A DNA stretch of 64,000 nt from Yersinia rohdei ATCC 43380 (lineage in GTDB: Bacteria > Pseudomonadota > Gammaproteobacteria > Enterobacterales > Enterobacteriaceae), in NCBI RefSeq assembly GCF_000173775.1, contig NZ_ACCD01000012.1, positions 51,869-115,868 on the forward strand, in the 5' to 3' direction. Of this stretch, positions 29,586-40,043 are shown piece by piece (positions within the stretch are counted from its first letter, which is position 1; each line of letters opens with the position of its first letter). Made by a program: the position numbers and the translations under genes. The notes below the pieces were generated by a model. The model was given only the letters and a program-made list of their open reading frames with translations, made no database searches and had not been told where the DNA came from.

Positions 29586-31102
29586 TACCCCTCGTTATGC
29601 ATCTCTAAATTTTCTGCTTCGGTATGATTACGTAATGCCTGCGCATCATCGTTACGTAACGACTCCAGATACTCCAGATAGCTTTGATCCACATCTTTAG
29701 TGACGTAAACACCATTAAAGACCGAACATTCAAACTGCGCAATATCTGGGTTATCTTCGCGTACCGCTTCGATAAGGTCAGTAAGATCCTGGAAAATTAG
29801 TGCATCAGCACCAATCAACTGACGAATCTCATCAACTTCACGGCCATGTGCAATTAATTCATTAGCGCTTGGCATATCTATGCCGTACACATTTGGAAAA
29901 CGAATTTCAGGAGCAGCTGAAGCGAAATACACTTTCTTTGCCCCTGCTTCACGCGCCATTTCGACAATTTGTTCCGACGTAGTACCACGAACAATAGAGT
30001 CATCCACCAATAATACATTCTTATCGCGGAATTCAGCACGGTTGGCGTTCAGCTTACGGCGAACTGATTTACGGCGCTCTTGCTGCCCCGGCATGATAAA
30101 GGTGCGGCCAACATAGCGGTTTTTCACAAAACCTTGGCGGTACGGTTTATCTAAAATGCGGGCGATTTCCAGCGCGATATCGCAGGAAGTTTCTGGGATA
30201 GGAATAACCACATCAATATCCAGGTCTTCCCACTGTTTGGCAATTTTTGCACCCAACTTCTGGCCCATGCGCACCCGCGCACTGTAAACAGAAATCTTGT
30301 CCATAAAGGAGTCCGGACGAGCAAAATAAACATACTCAAACAAGCACGGGTTATATTTTGGATTTTCAGCACACTGACGGGTGAATAACTGGCCTTTTTC
30401 GGTGATATACACCGCTTCGCCCGGCGCAACATCGCGCAAGAACTCAAAGCCAAGGGTATCCAACGCCACACTTTCAGATGCAACCATATATTCATTACGG
30501 CCATCAGCTAAAGTGCGTTTACCAATCACCAGCGGGCGAATGCCGTTAGGATCACGGAAAGCAACCATGCCGTGGCCGATAATCATCGCGACACACGCAT
30601 ATGCGCCACGAATCAACTGATGCGTTGCAGCAACAGCGGCAAAAATATTGTCAGATTCCAACGGGTAGTGCTGGAAACGGTCCAATTCACTGGCAAAAAT
30701 ATTCAGCAGAATTTCTGAGTCAGAAGTGGTATTCACATGACGACGAGAAACTTCGAATAATTTCTTTCTCAGCTGGTGAGCGTTAGTCAGATTACCGTTA
30801 TGAGCCAAGGTGATGCCAAACGGCGAGTTAACGTAGAAGGGCTGAGCCTCGGAAGCACTAGAACTGCCTGCTGTCGGGTAACGAACATGGCCAATTCCCA
30901 TATTCCCCTGTAAGCGCAGCATATGCCGGGTTTCAAATACATCCTTCACCAAGCCATTTGCTTTACGCAGCCGGAACCCATTATGGGCATCAATGGTGAC
31001 GATGCCCGCTGCATCCTGGCCCCGGTGCTGAAGCACCGTTAGCGCATCATAAATCGACTGGTTTACCGGTGCAAAACCGGCGATACCGACAATACCGCAC
31101 AT
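29585..31102 (-). CDS. purF: Amidophosphoribosyltransferase
   Basis: PurF catalyses the first committed step of purine synthesis, making phosphoribosylamine from PRPP and glutamine. The 505-residue protein has the nucleophile Cys2 (MCGIVGIAG) of the class II glutamine amidotransferase domain in the N-terminal half and the PRPP-binding loop [14 protein letters not shown] in the C-terminal phosphoribosyltransferase domain. It lies 12 bp after cvpA in an operon preceded by a PurR box. Confidence 0.98.
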   Translation of the reverse strand: MCGIVGIAGFAPVNQSIYDALTVLQHRGQDAAGIVTIDAHNGFRLRKANGLVKDVFETRHMLRLQGNMGIGHVRYPTAGSSSASEAQPFYVNSPFGITLAHNGNLTNAHQLRKKLFEVSRRHVNTTSDSEILLNIFASELDRFQHYPLESDNIFAAVAATHQLIRGAYACVAMIIGHGMVAFRDPNGIRPLVIGKRTLADGRNEYMVASESVALDTLGFEFLRDVAPGEAVYITEKGQLFTRQCAENPKYNPCLFEYVYFARPDSFMDKISVYSARVRMGQKLGAKIAKQWEDLDIDVVIPIPETSCDIALEIARILDKPYRQGFVKNRYVGRTFIMPGQQERRKSVRRKLNANRAEFRDKNVLLVDDSIVRGTTSEQIVEMAREAGAKKVYFASAAPEIRFPNVYGIDMPSANELIAHGREVDEIRQLIGADALIFQDLTDLIEAVREDNPDIAQFECSVFNGVYVTKDVDQSYLEYLESLRNDDAQALRNHTEAENLEMHNEG

Positions 31103-31114
31103 GTTGTCTTTTCC

Positions 31115-31624
31115 TCATAAGCCGCTCCGAATCGGTAGTTGATTCGGTAAGAAACTCGACGTGCTCTGCAGGTAGTCAAAGAACCACCTGATGATATAAC
31201 TGAACTGCGGGATTAATTGTGACTGCTTCCAGTCAACACTTTGTGAGAACCCCGTGAATGTATCCAGAAAGAACAACATGGCCGAGACAATTAGCACGCC
31301 TCTCAGCGCCCCAAAACAGATCCCAAGTACCCTGTCAGTTCCTGATAACCCAGTACGTTCAACCAGCGAACCAATCACATAGTTAACAATAGCCCCGACG
31401 ATCAATGTCGCGATGAACAAAATGCCAATGGCAATGCCGTTACGGACAACTTCATCCTCAAAGCGGGTGAAGTAGACAGCAAGGTAAGTGTAAAAATGGC
31501 TGGCAACAAAAAATGCGCACCCCCAAGTTACAAGTGACAATGCTTCACGGACAAAACCTCGGATTAAGCTGACTAACGCAGAAAATCCGATAATCCCTAT
31601 AATGACGTAATCAATCCAGACCAT
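31115..31624 (-). CDS. cvpA: Colicin V production-associated membrane protein CvpA
   Basis: CvpA is a 169-residue inner-membrane protein with four hydrophobic segments (about residues 5-22, 27-48, 65-88 and 101-121). In E. coli it is needed for colicin V production and has been tied to bile-salt tolerance. The start [31 protein letters not shown] matches the family. It is the first gene of the PurR-controlled cvpA-purF operon. Confidence 0.94.
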   Translation of the reverse strand: MVWIDYVIIGIIGFSALVSLIRGFVREALSLVTWGCAFFVASHFYTYLAVYFTRFEDEVVRNGIAIGILFIATLIVGAIVNYVIGSLVERTGLSGTDRVLGICFGALRGVLIVSAMLFFLDTFTGFSQSVDWKQSQLIPQFSYIIRWFFDYLQSTSSFLPNQLPIRSGL

Positions 31625-31682
31625 GACAATTCCAATGATGAAATCGCCGCTGCATCCTGTTCGCGGCGAATTCTAACAGAAA

Positions 31683-31698
31683 AAGAAAACGTTTGCGT
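31683..31698. promoter_or_regulatory. PurR box upstream of cvpA-purF
   Basis: AAGAAAACGTTTGCGT is a near-perfect PurR operator (consensus ACGCAAACGTTTGCGT; the right half ACGTTTGCGT is exact). It lies about 60 bp upstream of the cvpA start, as in E. coli. PurR with hypoxanthine or guanine represses purine genes. Confidence 0.9.
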
Positions 31699-31727
31699 AG
31701 GGGAATTCTTGCCCGTGACAAATTAAA

Positions 31728-31760
31728 GTGCGGCGATTTTAAAAACAACAATCGCCGCAC
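31728..31760 (-). terminator. Hairpin after dedD
   Basis: Arms GTGCGGCGATT (31728-31738) and AATCGCCGCAC (31750-31760) form an 11-bp stem with an 11-base loop. On the minus strand TTTAATTT follows. It ends dedD, or insulates the cvpA promoter from it. Confidence 0.7.
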
Positions 31761-31811
31761 AAACTTAGCCGTAAAAATCCTCTACGCCCTGATATCTTAG
31801 CGCTTTAAACT

Positions 31812-32585
31812 TTAACGCGACGTGCCATAGGGCTTGACCTGCCCGCTTAAGCCACTTAACGAGTTAAGCTCTGGCAAAGCCGATTGCAGTTTTTGTTTTG
31901 ATGCATCCGGCCCGACATACACCCGAGTAATCTGGCCTTGAACCGGTGTTGCAGGCACCGTAAATGCCCGATGCCCTGACAGGCGCAGTGTCGCAACAAT
32001 TTCATTCACTTTGGCCGCGTTTTTCAGCGCCCCCAGTTGGACAACATAAGCCTGCCCCACCGGTGCTTTCTCTTCGGTAGCCGGTTTGCTTTCTGGCTGA
32101 ATATTCGGCTTAACTTCAGGTTTTGGTGTCGCTTCCTGCGGTTTTTTCTCTACCGGAATGGCTTTAGGTTCAACAACTTGTTTCGGTTCAACCACTGGCT
32201 TAGATTCAATTACAGGCTTAGGTTCAACCGGTTTCTTCTCAACAGGTTTTACCTCTACCGGCTTAGTCTGTATTGCCGGCGGTGCCACTATGGTGGGTTC
32301 TGATGGCAAGTTACCGGCGTCATTAGCCGCCTGAGAGACAGAATCATCATCAGCGATGCCCGCGGCTTGCGCAGCACCTTCCGGTGGCGCAATAGGCAAA
32401 GGCTGACTGGCCGGAGGAACCGCATCAATCTCCTGGCTGTCACCGGGTTTGGGCACTAATGGGATGGCCGCAAACTCATCCTCATAATGCTTCTTTTTAC
32501 CATCCAATAGCCCCGGCAGCACAATCACACCCAAGGCCACCAGAATGATGGTTCCGACTAAACGGTTCTGGAACTTACTTGCCAC
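31812..32585 (-). CDS. dedD: Cell division SPOR-domain protein DedD
   Basis: DedD is a bitopic inner-membrane protein that binds denuded peptidoglycan at the division site. The 257-residue protein has an N-terminal transmembrane helix (about residues 9-26), a long proline-, lysine- and valine-rich periplasmic linker (about 55-170) with repeated units of the type VEPKPV and KPVVEPK, and a C-terminal SPOR domain (about 178-255, AYVVQLGALKNAAKVNEIVATL). The linker repeats vary in length among species. It follows folC by 36 bp. Confidence 0.93.
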   Translation of the reverse strand: MASKFQNRLVGTIILVALGVIVLPGLLDGKKKHYEDEFAAIPLVPKPGDSQEIDAVPPASQPLPIAPPEGAAQAAGIADDDSVSQAANDAGNLPSEPTIVAPPAIQTKPVEVKPVEKKPVEPKPVIESKPVVEPKQVVEPKAIPVEKKPQEATPKPEVKPNIQPESKPATEEKAPVGQAYVVQLGALKNAAKVNEIVATLRLSGHRAFTVPATPVQGQITRVYVGPDASKQKLQSALPELNSLSGLSGQVKPYGTSR

Positions 32586-32621
32586 TCGCTCTCCTTCAAT
32601 TCCTTTGCAAAACCCATGCTG

Positions 32622-33872
32622 TCACAGATTCAATGCCGCCATCACATGAGCAACTGTGTGGAAAGAGCCACACACAATGACCACATCTTGTGGTGCTGCA
32701 TCTTGCATGGCTTGACGCCAGGCCGTGGTGACATCACTAAATTGGCGTGATGATGCCAGATGCTCAGCTAACTGCTCTGCACTGGCCCCACGAGGCCCCT
32801 CTAATGGTGCACAGTACCACTCATCAACTTGCTCAGATAAACAGGTCAGCGTACCGCCAATATCTTTATCTGATAGCATCCCGACTACCGCCCGCACTTT
32901 ACCTTGTTTTGGTAATTGAGCTAGTTTGTCAGTGAGATATCGTGCGGCATGAGGGTTATGGGCAACATCTAAAATCAGCAAGGGCTGTTCACTCACAACT
33001 TGAAAACGCCCAGGTAAACTGGCGGTCTGTAACCCTTGGTGAATCGCCTCTTCGCTCAATGGCAATCCGGAATAATGCAGTACCGCCAAGGCGGTGGCAG
33101 CATTCGCCAAAGGCACATTGGGTAGCGGTAAATTGCACCACTGATGTTCACCACACTGCCAGTTCCAGCTGTGTTCATGCTGGCTAAACTGCCAGGCGAC
33201 ATTGCGCTGATACAGCTGCGCGCCTAATGTTGTGGCAACCTCGGCGATGGTTTTAGGCATATCAGGTTCACCGACAACAGCCGGTTTTCCTGCACGAAAT
33301 ACACCGGCTTTCTCACGGCCAATGCTTTCCCTGTCGAATCCCAGCCAATCAGTATGGTCTATCGCAATACTGGTAATAGCCGCAACATCAGAATCGACAA
33401 TATTGGTTGCATCCAATCGCCCACCCAGCCCGACTTCCAGAATAACCACATCAAGATTAGCCTGCTTAAAGAGTTGCAGTGCAGATAAAGTGCCAAACTC
33501 GAAATAAGTCAGTGAGATATCACCGCGACCAGCTTCAATTTGAGCAAAAGAGTGGCTGTGTGCAGCTTCAGGCAGTTCCTGGCCCTGAATACGCACGCGC
33601 TCGGTGTAACGCAATAGATGAGGTGAGCTGTAAACCCCGACCCGCAGACCCGCGGCCAGCAGAATTGATTCAAGGGTACAACAAGTGGTGCCTTTGCCAT
33701 TGGTGCCGGCAATGGTAAATACTTTAGGGGCAGGTTTAAGCAAATCCAAACGCTCAGCAACCTGTTTAATACGTTCCAGACCCAGCTCAATGGGCTGAGA
33801 ATGCAAACGCTCAAGATAGTAAAGCCACGCGGCCAAAGGCGACGTGGCTTGGGGAATGAGATGATTGTTCAT
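32622..33872 (-). CDS. folC: Dihydrofolate/folylpolyglutamate synthase
   Basis: FolC adds glutamate to dihydropteroate and to folates. It has the Mur-ligase ATP-binding loop TIAGTNGKGTTCCTLES, the motif VYSSPHLLRYTERVRIQG and GLGGRLDATNIVDSD, SIAIDHTDWLG, DVAHNPHAARYL in the C-terminal half. The frame opens with GTG 33884; ATG 33872 gives MNNHLIPQATSPLAAWL, closer to the E. coli start, and is preferred (416 residues). Neither has an ideal ribosome site. It follows accD by 89 bp and precedes dedD. Confidence 0.93.
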   Translation of the reverse strand: MNNHLIPQATSPLAAWLYYLERLHSQPIELGLERIKQVAERLDLLKPAPKVFTIAGTNGKGTTCCTLESILLAAGLRVGVYSSPHLLRYTERVRIQGQELPEAAHSHSFAQIEAGRGDISLTYFEFGTLSALQLFKQANLDVVILEVGLGGRLDATNIVDSDVAAITSIAIDHTDWLGFDRESIGREKAGVFRAGKPAVVGEPDMPKTIAEVATTLGAQLYQRNVAWQFSQHEHSWNWQCGEHQWCNLPLPNVPLANAATALAVLHYSGLPLSEEAIHQGLQTASLPGRFQVVSEQPLLILDVAHNPHAARYLTDKLAQLPKQGKVRAVVGMLSDKDIGGTLTCLSEQVDEWYCAPLEGPRGASAEQLAEHLASSRQFSDVTTAWRQAMQDAAPQDVVIVCGSFHTVAHVMAALNL

Positions 33873-33923
33873 GAGTCCCGTCACTGGCCTTTTTTTTGCT
33901 TACTTAAAACTATGCGCTATAAC

Positions 33924-33952
33924 CGGGCACCACCTTATCAGGGTGATGCCCG
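33924..33952. other. Intercistronic hairpin between accD and folC
   Basis: CGGGCA (33924-33929) pairs with TGCCCG (33947-33952), and CACC with GGTG inside, across one mismatch. There is no T run, so it is more likely an mRNA-stabilising or processing structure than a terminator. Confidence 0.5.
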
Positions 33953-33961
33953 TTGGGATAA

Positions 33962-34873
33962 TCAGGCATCTACCTGATTATCAGTCGTAGCAGCATCGGT
34001 CTTAACTTCAACCACACTAGGTTGCGGCTGATGTGTCAATTTAGACAAGATACTGGCCAGTGTTTGGCGCATAACTGGCCGGCGAACTATCATGTCGATA
34101 GCGCCTTTTTCAATCAAGAACTCACTGCGCTGGAAGCCCGGCGGCAGTTTCTCACGCACGGTTTGCTCGATAACCCGAGGGCCAGCAAAGCCAATCAATG
34201 CTTTTGGTTCTGCAATATTGATGTCGCCCAACATGGCCAAACTGGCGGAAACACCGCCCATAGTGGGGTCAGTCAGCACGGAGATATAAGGCAAACCGCG
34301 CTCTTGCATTTTAGCCAAAGCAGCACTGGTTTTTGCCATCTGCATCAGAGACATCAAGGCTTCCTGCATACGGGCACCGCCACTAGAGGAGAAACACACC
34401 AGTGGGCAATTGTCTTCCAGTGCCTGTTCTACCGCACGAACAAAGCGAGCGCCGACCACTGACGCCATTGAACCGCCCATAAAGGCAAATTCAAATGAGG
34501 CCGCAACAATAGGCATACCTTGCAAGGTGCCTTTCATAACAACCAGCGCGTCTTTCTCGCCAGTGTCTTTTTGTGCAGCAGAAATGCGGTCTTTATACTT
34601 CTTGGAATCCTTGAATTTCAGGATGTCCTTCGGCTCCAGCTCGCTACCCAATTCAACTTCGCTGCCAGCATCCAGCAACATATGCAACCGCGCACGGGCC
34701 GACATACGCATATGATGATCACACTTAGGACAAACTTCCAAATTGCGTTCTAGCTCAGCACGATAAAGTACCTGACCGCAACTGTCACATTTAGTCCACA
34801 CCCCTTCAGGAATACTCGCTCTACGGGTTTGTGTGATATGGCTTTTGTTAAGAATTCGTTCAATCCAGCTCAT
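33962..34873 (-). CDS. accD: Acetyl-CoA carboxylase carboxyltransferase beta subunit
   Basis: AccD with AccA transfers the carboxyl group from biotin to acetyl-CoA, forming malonyl-CoA. The 303-residue protein has the N-terminal zinc ribbon with C29, C32, C48 and C51 (WTKCDSCGQ and EVCPKCDHH) and the crotonase-type domain with [14 protein letters not shown] and [10 protein letters not shown]. The frame is open to 34963, but ATG 34873 gives [26 protein letters not shown], the family N-terminus. It is upstream of folC. Confidence 0.96.
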   Translation of the reverse strand: MSWIERILNKSHITQTRRASIPEGVWTKCDSCGQVLYRAELERNLEVCPKCDHHMRMSARARLHMLLDAGSEVELGSELEPKDILKFKDSKKYKDRISAAQKDTGEKDALVVMKGTLQGMPIVAASFEFAFMGGSMASVVGARFVRAVEQALEDNCPLVCFSSSGGARMQEALMSLMQMAKTSAALAKMQERGLPYISVLTDPTMGGVSASLAMLGDINIAEPKALIGFAGPRVIEQTVREKLPPGFQRSEFLIEKGAIDMIVRRPVMRQTLASILSKLTHQPQPSVVEVKTDAATTDNQVDA

Positions 34874-35103
34874 CGATGACCTTTCTGTTTGAACCTGGCT
34901 GTTGCCAGTCCGCTGTTCATGCTTTAACCATCTCCCTGAAAACACCCCAATAAAAAATGCCAAAGATAAACACTGGAACAGCGTAACTAAGGCACCAATA
35001 TTCAGATTGTCCGCAGGAACAGACCATAAATGTCACTCATTAAACCATATTGGCTCGACAGTGTAGATAAAAAACTGGTCGGCCCTTGGCTTGAGTAACG
35101 TTT

Positions 35104-35766
35104 TTACTGATTTTTTTGACGTGCTTGCGCCCGCCGATGCCGCCAAACCTCAAATACACCGGGCAGAATTGACACCACAATAATGATGACAATCAGCAAT
35201 TTCAGATTGTTCTGCACGATTGGCACATTACCAAACAGGTAGCCAGCATAGGTGAATAACAGCACCCATATCAACGCCCCAATCACGTTATAAGCAGCAA
35301 AATGACGATAAGACATTTTACCCATACCGGCGACAAAAGGCGCAAAAGTACGAATTATCGGCACAAATCGCGCCAGGATAATCGCTTTACCACCATGTTT
35401 TTCATAAAACTGATGGGTTTTATCCAGATAACTGCGACGGAAAATTTTGGAATCGGGATTACTGAAGAGCTTCTCACCGAACACCCGGCCAATGGTGTAG
35501 TTAATGGCGTCGCCCAAAATAGCCGCCGTCACCATCAGAGCAACCATGGTATGGACATTAAGATCATTGGAAGGCAATGAGGCTAATGCGCCCGCCACAA
35601 ACAGTAAGGAATCCCCAGGCAGGAATGGCGTAACCACCAGACCGGTTTCGCAAAACAAGATCAGGAATAAAATTCCATAAACCCAGACGCCATACTGTGC
35701 CACCAGCTCCGCCAGATGGACATCAATATGCAAAATAAAATCAATAACGAAATGTATAAATTCCAT
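35104..35766 (-). CDS. dedA: DedA-family membrane protein
   Basis: DedA (220 residues) is a polytopic inner-membrane protein of the DedA/VTT family, whose members help recycle undecaprenyl phosphate or phospholipids across the membrane. The family signature [27 protein letters not shown] and the motif [17 protein letters not shown] followed by [27 protein letters not shown] are present, including the conserved acidic and arginine residues. It follows truA. Confidence 0.94.
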   Translation of the reverse strand: MEFIHFVIDFILHIDVHLAELVAQYGVWVYGILFLILFCETGLVVTPFLPGDSLLFVAGALASLPSNDLNVHTMVALMVTAAILGDAINYTIGRVFGEKLFSNPDSKIFRRSYLDKTHQFYEKHGGKAIILARFVPIIRTFAPFVAGMGKMSYRHFAAYNVIGALIWVLLFTYAGYLFGNVPIVQNNLKLLIVIIIVVSILPGVFEVWRHRRAQARQKNQ

Positions 35767-35893
35767 AAATACTCTCGAGAGGTAAATAAGCCTAATCTTT
35801 GATTGAGCGAGTTTAGCTGAACTTCCTTAGATATTCCTTAGCCTAAGTAATCTGCTGCCAAACTTACATTATTGTATGAAAAACAATCTGAAA

Positions 35894-36736
35894 TTAGTCG
35901 TCCGCTAAAAAAAGTGGCCCCATCGGCAACCGTGGTAGAGCAAAACGTTCAGGATAGTCGACCGAAACCAAATACAACCCTTCCGCTTTCGCAGTTGCCG
36001 CCGCCAGTGCCCGGTTTTTTAGCGCTAACAATTCAGCCATCCAGGTCACATCCTGATTACCGCAACCAATCTCTATTAAGCTACCGACAATATTGCGCAC
36101 CATATGATGCACAAAAGCATTGGCCTTGATATCTACCACGATATACGCGCCATGTCGGGTAACTTTGACATGTTTTACATTTCGCCAAGGCGTGCGGGAT
36201 TGGCACTGTACCGCACGAAACGAGGTAAAATCATGCTCGCCAAGTAAACATTGTGCTGCTTGTTCCATTTTCTCGGCATCCAACGGCAAATAGCAATGGG
36301 TAACCCCCTGTGCCAAGACCGCCGGGCGATAGCGATGGTTAAAAATAATGTAGCGGTAGCGCCGGGCCGTCGCGCTAAAGCGGGCATGAAAATCTTCATC
36401 AACGGTTTTTACCCAACGCACGGCAATATCTGGGGGTAAATGGCTGTTAACCCCCATCGTCCATGCCGCATCTTTGCGCTCTGCGGTGGTGAGAAAATGC
36501 ACCACCTGACCGGTGGCATGCACACCGGCATCTGTCCGGCCAGCACAAAATACGCCAATGGGTTCATTGGCGACCTTCGATACAGCCGCTTCAAGGCAAG
36601 CCTGAACGCTGGTAACTTCTTGCTGGCGCTGCCAACCAAAATAGCGGCTGCCGTTGTATTCAATACCCAGCGCAATTTTTATCCCGGCAGCGGGTGCTGC
36701 GACGGTTTCTTGCTGGGCTAACTCAAGTTCGGACAT
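35894..36736 (-). CDS. truA: tRNA pseudouridine(38-40) synthase TruA
   Basis: TruA converts uridines 38, 39 and 40 of the tRNA anticodon arm to pseudouridine. The catalytic aspartate is D69 in [18 protein letters not shown]. Other motifs are [24 protein letters not shown] and [17 protein letters not shown]. The N-terminal 18 residues form a variable extension. The start codon ATG and the usg stop share one base (TGATG), so usg and truA are coupled. Confidence 0.96.
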   Translation of the reverse strand: MSELELAQQETVAAPAAGIKIALGIEYNGSRYFGWQRQQEVTSVQACLEAAVSKVANEPIGVFCAGRTDAGVHATGQVVHFLTTAERKDAAWTMGVNSHLPPDIAVRWVKTVDEDFHARFSATARRYRYIIFNHRYRPAVLAQGVTHCYLPLDAEKMEQAAQCLLGEHDFTSFRAVQCQSRTPWRNVKHVKVTRHGAYIVVDIKANAFVHHMVRNIVGSLIEIGCGNQDVTWMAELLALKNRALAAATAKAEGLYLVSVDYPERFALPRLPMGPLFLADD

Positions 36737-37746
36737 CAGTAAAGTTGCTCCTGCAACAGGCGCTCCGCCGTTTCAATTGCCATCAATGCGCCACCAAACC
36801 GAATGTTGTCGGCCACTGACCAGAACTGCAATACTTCGGGAATGCCATAGTCATTACGGACACAACCAATACTCAATGCATCACTGCCAGAGGCATCACT
36901 CACCTGAGTTGGATAATCATCTTCTTCAGACAGCTGAATATCTTCACAATTTTCTAGTTCGCTGCGGGCTTCATCGGCAGACATTGGACGTAAAGCCTCC
37001 AGATGAACCACCTGAGCCTGGCCATAGAATACCGGTGATTGGATGCAGGTCACGGAAATAGGCAAACCCTCGTCTTGCAGGACTTTACGCACCTGATCGA
37101 CCAAACGGCGCTCTTCGCGCACACTGCCCTCGTCATCAGCCAGCAGCGGTAAGACGTTAAATGCCAGTTGTTTGGCGAATACGCCCGGCTCGGCGGGAAT
37201 ACCATTGAGCAACTTAGCACTTTGACCGGCAAGGTCATCTACGGCAGCTTTACCGTGCGCAGAAGCAGAAAGCAATGCGGTGACATGCAGACGAGATAAA
37301 CCGGCCTGCTCCGTCAAGGGCTTAATCGCCGTCAGCAGTTGGCTGGTCAGGCTATCGGCTACTGCCACAATATTACGATTACGGTAATCTGCCAGCACTT
37401 GCGGGTTAACACTCGGCACCACCAGCGGCACATCTGGCTCCATCGCGAACAAGCCGCTGCTGTCGATGACCAGACAACCGGCATTCCCGGCTTCTTCAGC
37501 ATATTGTGCCGAGGCCTCAGGGCCTGCAACAAAGAAAGCCAACTGCGCCTGTGACCAGTCAAATTCAGCCACGTTTTCAACCAATATACTTTTACCGTTA
37601 AAGCGCACGGTAGCACCAGCACTGCGCTCACTGGCCAGAGGATACAATTCACCAACCGGGAACTGGCGCTCATTTAACAGCTCCAGCAAGGCTTCACCTA
37701 CTGCGCCCGTTGCTCCTAATAGAGCAATATTCCAGCCGTCAGACAT
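36736..37746 (-). CDS. usg: USG-1, aspartate-semialdehyde dehydrogenase-like protein
   Basis: USG-1 is a homologue of aspartate-semialdehyde dehydrogenase without proven activity. The Rossmann motif [32 protein letters not shown] and [11 protein letters not shown] are seen. In true Asd the catalytic cysteine sits in PNCST; here that position reads ADSLTSQ, so the cysteine is absent, as in E. coli Usg. ATG 37746 ([14 protein letters not shown]) is used; the frame extends seven residues further. It lies between pdxB and truA. Confidence 0.9.
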   Translation of the reverse strand: MSDGWNIALLGATGAVGEALLELLNERQFPVGELYPLASERSAGATVRFNGKSILVENVAEFDWSQAQLAFFVAGPEASAQYAEEAGNAGCLVIDSSGLFAMEPDVPLVVPSVNPQVLADYRNRNIVAVADSLTSQLLTAIKPLTEQAGLSRLHVTALLSASAHGKAAVDDLAGQSAKLLNGIPAEPGVFAKQLAFNVLPLLADDEGSVREERRLVDQVRKVLQDEGLPISVTCIQSPVFYGQAQVVHLEALRPMSADEARSELENCEDIQLSEEDDYPTQVSDASGSDALSIGCVRNDYGIPEVLQFWSVADNIRFGGALMAIETAERLLQEQLY

Positions 37747-37845
37747 GTTGGTTTTCTCCACTTTCATTCATTAAATTACAAGGATTTAAATACGTTTTTA
37801 TACAAATATTGGATATATACAAATAGCCAGTTTCCTCAAAGACAA

Positions 37846-37863
37846 AGGCGGTAAATCCCGCCT
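37846..37863 (-). terminator. Possible terminator after pdxB
   Basis: AGGCGG and CCGCCT (37846-37851 and 37858-37863) make a short hairpin 36 bp after the pdxB stop. On the minus strand TTTGTCTTT follows. It may reduce read-through from pdxB into usg. Confidence 0.6.
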
Positions 37864-37898
37864 CTGACCGTAAATAAACTCACTATTAATGTAGGGGT

Positions 37899-39026
37899 TT
37901 AGAGTTGCTGGGTGGTAAACCCTAATTTCTGCAACAGCTCCGCACTGGCCGCGTCATCGCACTGCACACAAAGTGATGACCATTCGCGCCGCTCTTGATA
38001 GTGCTTGCGCAGGCGGTCGAACTCACCTGGCTGACCCGCAACCCGGCGCAACGGCGCATCATCGCGGCGCACATCATACACTAAGTGTATCAATCGTTTT
38101 AATTTGCCTTCATCCAACGGGCCATTTAGCCGTAAATGGCTGAATTCAGGTTGTGGCAATAAGGTGGCAAGCTCTATCGATTGCGGTTGGCCCAGATGTT
38201 GGCTGAATGCTTCGAATACTTGGGTGGTGCCACGCGCTTTGCCTTCCAGGGTATATCCGGCAATATGCGGTGTGCCAATATCAACCCGGGCCAGTAGCGG
38301 TAAAGATAATTCGGGTTCCGGCTCCCACACATCCAGCACCACACTGAGTTGCTTGCCTTTTTCCAGCGCGCGCAGTAATGCGGCGTTATCCACCACTGCT
38401 CCCCTGCAGGCATTAATTAAAATGCGGCCATCCGGTAGGGCTGCCAATAACTCTTCGTCAGCCATATGCCAGCTTTGATAAGGGCCCGTTTTATTCAGCG
38501 GTGTGTGGAAGGTGAGGATATCGGCCTCACGTACCAGTTTTTCCAGTGGCCAGAAAGGCGCGTTGTCGCCACTGTCGGCACGCGGTGGGTCACACAATAA
38601 AGTGCGAACGCCCAGCGCTTGCAAGCGGGCATTCAGCCGTGAGCCGACATTACCGACGCCGATGATTCCCACCGTTTTATCACGTAATTGGAAGCCATCG
38701 CGTTCGGCCATCATTAGCAAGGCGGAAAAAACATATTCCACCACGGCAATAGCATTACAGCCGGGGGCTGCGGAGAAGCCAATACCCTGTTGCTTCAACC
38801 AGTTATCATCGACATGATCCGTTCCGGCGGTCGCCGTGCCCACAAAACCAATTGAGGTGCCCTGCAAAAGCGCCTCATTCACTTTGGTCACCGAGCGCAC
38901 CATCAGCGCATCTGCGCCCGCCAGTGCTTCCAGAGGGATAGGCCGCCCCGGTACTGCTTGCACCTGACCTAAACGCTGAAATAGTGTTTCCGCGTACGGC
39001 ATATTCTCATCAACCAGAATTTTCAC
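37899..39026 (-). CDS. pdxB: Erythronate-4-phosphate dehydrogenase
   Basis: PdxB oxidises 4-phosphoerythronate in pyridoxal 5'-phosphate synthesis. The 375-residue D-isomer-specific 2-hydroxyacid dehydrogenase has the NAD-binding motif [11 protein letters not shown], the catalytic arginine region [11 protein letters not shown] and the acid-base histidine in [18 protein letters not shown]-terminal dimerisation domain of about 90 residues is typical of PdxB. In E. coli flk is next upstream, but here eight accessory genes intervene. Confidence 0.95.
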   Translation of the reverse strand: MKILVDENMPYAETLFQRLGQVQAVPGRPIPLEALAGADALMVRSVTKVNEALLQGTSIGFVGTATAGTDHVDDNWLKQQGIGFSAAPGCNAIAVVEYVFSALLMMAERDGFQLRDKTVGIIGVGNVGSRLNARLQALGVRTLLCDPPRADSGDNAPFWPLEKLVREADILTFHTPLNKTGPYQSWHMADEELLAALPDGRILINACRGAVVDNAALLRALEKGKQLSVVLDVWEPEPELSLPLLARVDIGTPHIAGYTLEGKARGTTQVFEAFSQHLGQPQSIELATLLPQPEFSHLRLNGPLDEGKLKRLIHLVYDVRRDDAPLRRVAGQPGEFDRLRKHYQERREWSSLCVQCDDAASAELLQKLGFTTQQL

Positions 39027-39071
39027 GTTGTTCTCCGCCAGCTCACTGCCCTACAAAACAGGGCGTTAGTA

Positions 39072-39097
39072 TATACCCAAAAAATGAGGCGTTGCAG
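39072..39097. repeat. ERIC end-like sequence between pdxB and araC-type gene
   Basis: The bases from TATACCC at 39072 to TTGCAG at 39097 match the terminal 26 bases of the yersinia ERIC consensus with the two conserved blocks at the same distance (20 bases from the first T to TTGCAG). No opposite end is found nearby. It may be a solo ERIC terminus. The evidence is limited to this short match. Confidence 0.4.
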
Positions 39098-39111
39098 TTA
39101 ACTCGCCGGCC

Positions 39112-39882
39112 TCAGGTTCTGCGAAAACGTTCAGGTGTGGTGCCAGCAATCTGCTGGAACATGGCAATAAAGGCAGACGCCGAGCTATACCCCACATCCA
39201 GCGCCACATTCTGGACTGTTTTTCCTTGTTCTAACAAAGAGATAGCATGTAAAAATCGCAACCTTTGCCGCCATTCACTAAAGGCCATTCCCAGCTCTTG
39301 CTGACACCGGCGCGAGAGGGTTCTTTCCGTGGTATACACTCGCTTAGCCCAGAGTGCCAGTGAGGTGTTATCCGACGGGCAGCGCTCCAATGCCGTCAAT
39401 ACCGGTGACAATAACTTATCTTGCGAGGTGGGTAGATAGGTGCGCTGCACCGGCGAGCTATTGAGCTGGTCAATTAATACGCGCGCTAACCGCATATCTT
39501 GTTCAGTTTCCGGCCTCAATAAACCACGAGAGAAACAATCCCCGACAATGGCATTAAAAATCGGGCTGACATGCAGCAAACAAGCCGCATCCGGCAGTTC
39601 CTGACAAAATTCCAACGCGATATCAATGGCACGAAAGTGCATGGGTTTGCGGTTATAGCTGGAATGCTCTACCCCAGCAGGCACCCAGACACTGAACTCA
39701 GGGGGGGCCAAAAAGCGCTGCCCTCCGATATTCATTGCCAGCACACCTGATTTGACACATATCAATTGCCCGTAAGCATGGGTATGCGGCAGGAATTCAG
39801 TATTAGCATTATATATCTCGCAGCGAAAAGACAAATTCTGTGGCGCAGTGGTCGCCACCACCGGGGAATCAGGTTTACTCAT
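39112..39882 (-). CDS. AraC-family transcriptional regulator
   Basis: This 256-residue regulator has an N-terminal cupin (RmlC-like) ligand or sensor domain (about residues 20-95, HTHAYGQLICVKSGVLAMN) and a C-terminal AraC double helix-turn-helix (about 165-255, TERTLSRRCQQELGMAFSEWRQRLRFLHAISLLEQGKTVQNVALDVGYSSASAFIAMFQQIAGTTPERFRR). It resembles NimR-type regulators that sit next to an exporter. ATG 39882 has GGAGG nine bases upstream; the TTG at 39888 is too close. It is divergent from an EamA exporter and probably controls it through the 21-bp repeats between them. Confidence 0.88.
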   Translation of the reverse strand: MSKPDSPVVATTAPQNLSFRCEIYNANTEFLPHTHAYGQLICVKSGVLAMNIGGQRFLAPPEFSVWVPAGVEHSSYNRKPMHFRAIDIALEFCQELPDAACLLHVSPIFNAIVGDCFSRGLLRPETEQDMRLARVLIDQLNSSPVQRTYLPTSQDKLLSPVLTALERCPSDNTSLALWAKRVYTTERTLSRRCQQELGMAFSEWRQRLRFLHAISLLEQGKTVQNVALDVGYSSASAFIAMFQQIAGTTPERFRRT

Positions 39883-39921
39883 CGTCAATGACCTCCGCCA
39901 GTCAGATAGCCAACTGCTGAA

Positions 39922-39984
39922 ATTGTCTTAATCACAGTCACTATTGTCTTAATCACTGCAACTATTGTCTGGTTATCAGTATAT
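39922..39984. promoter_or_regulatory. Three 21-bp direct repeats, probable AraC-type binding sites
   Basis: The sequence ATTGTCT(T/G) recurs at 39922, 39943 and 39964, exactly 21 bp apart (two helical turns); the first two copies extend to ATTGTCTTAATCAC. An inverted copy (AGTTGTCTGATT read on the minus strand) lies at 39991-40002. Tandem 21-bp-spaced half sites are typical for AraC-family activators. The array lies between the AraC-type gene and the EamA gene. Confidence 0.7.
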
Positions 39985-40043
39985 AGAATAAATCAGACAA
40001 CTGTAGACTACATCACATTAGTATATGAATGAGAATTATCAGC

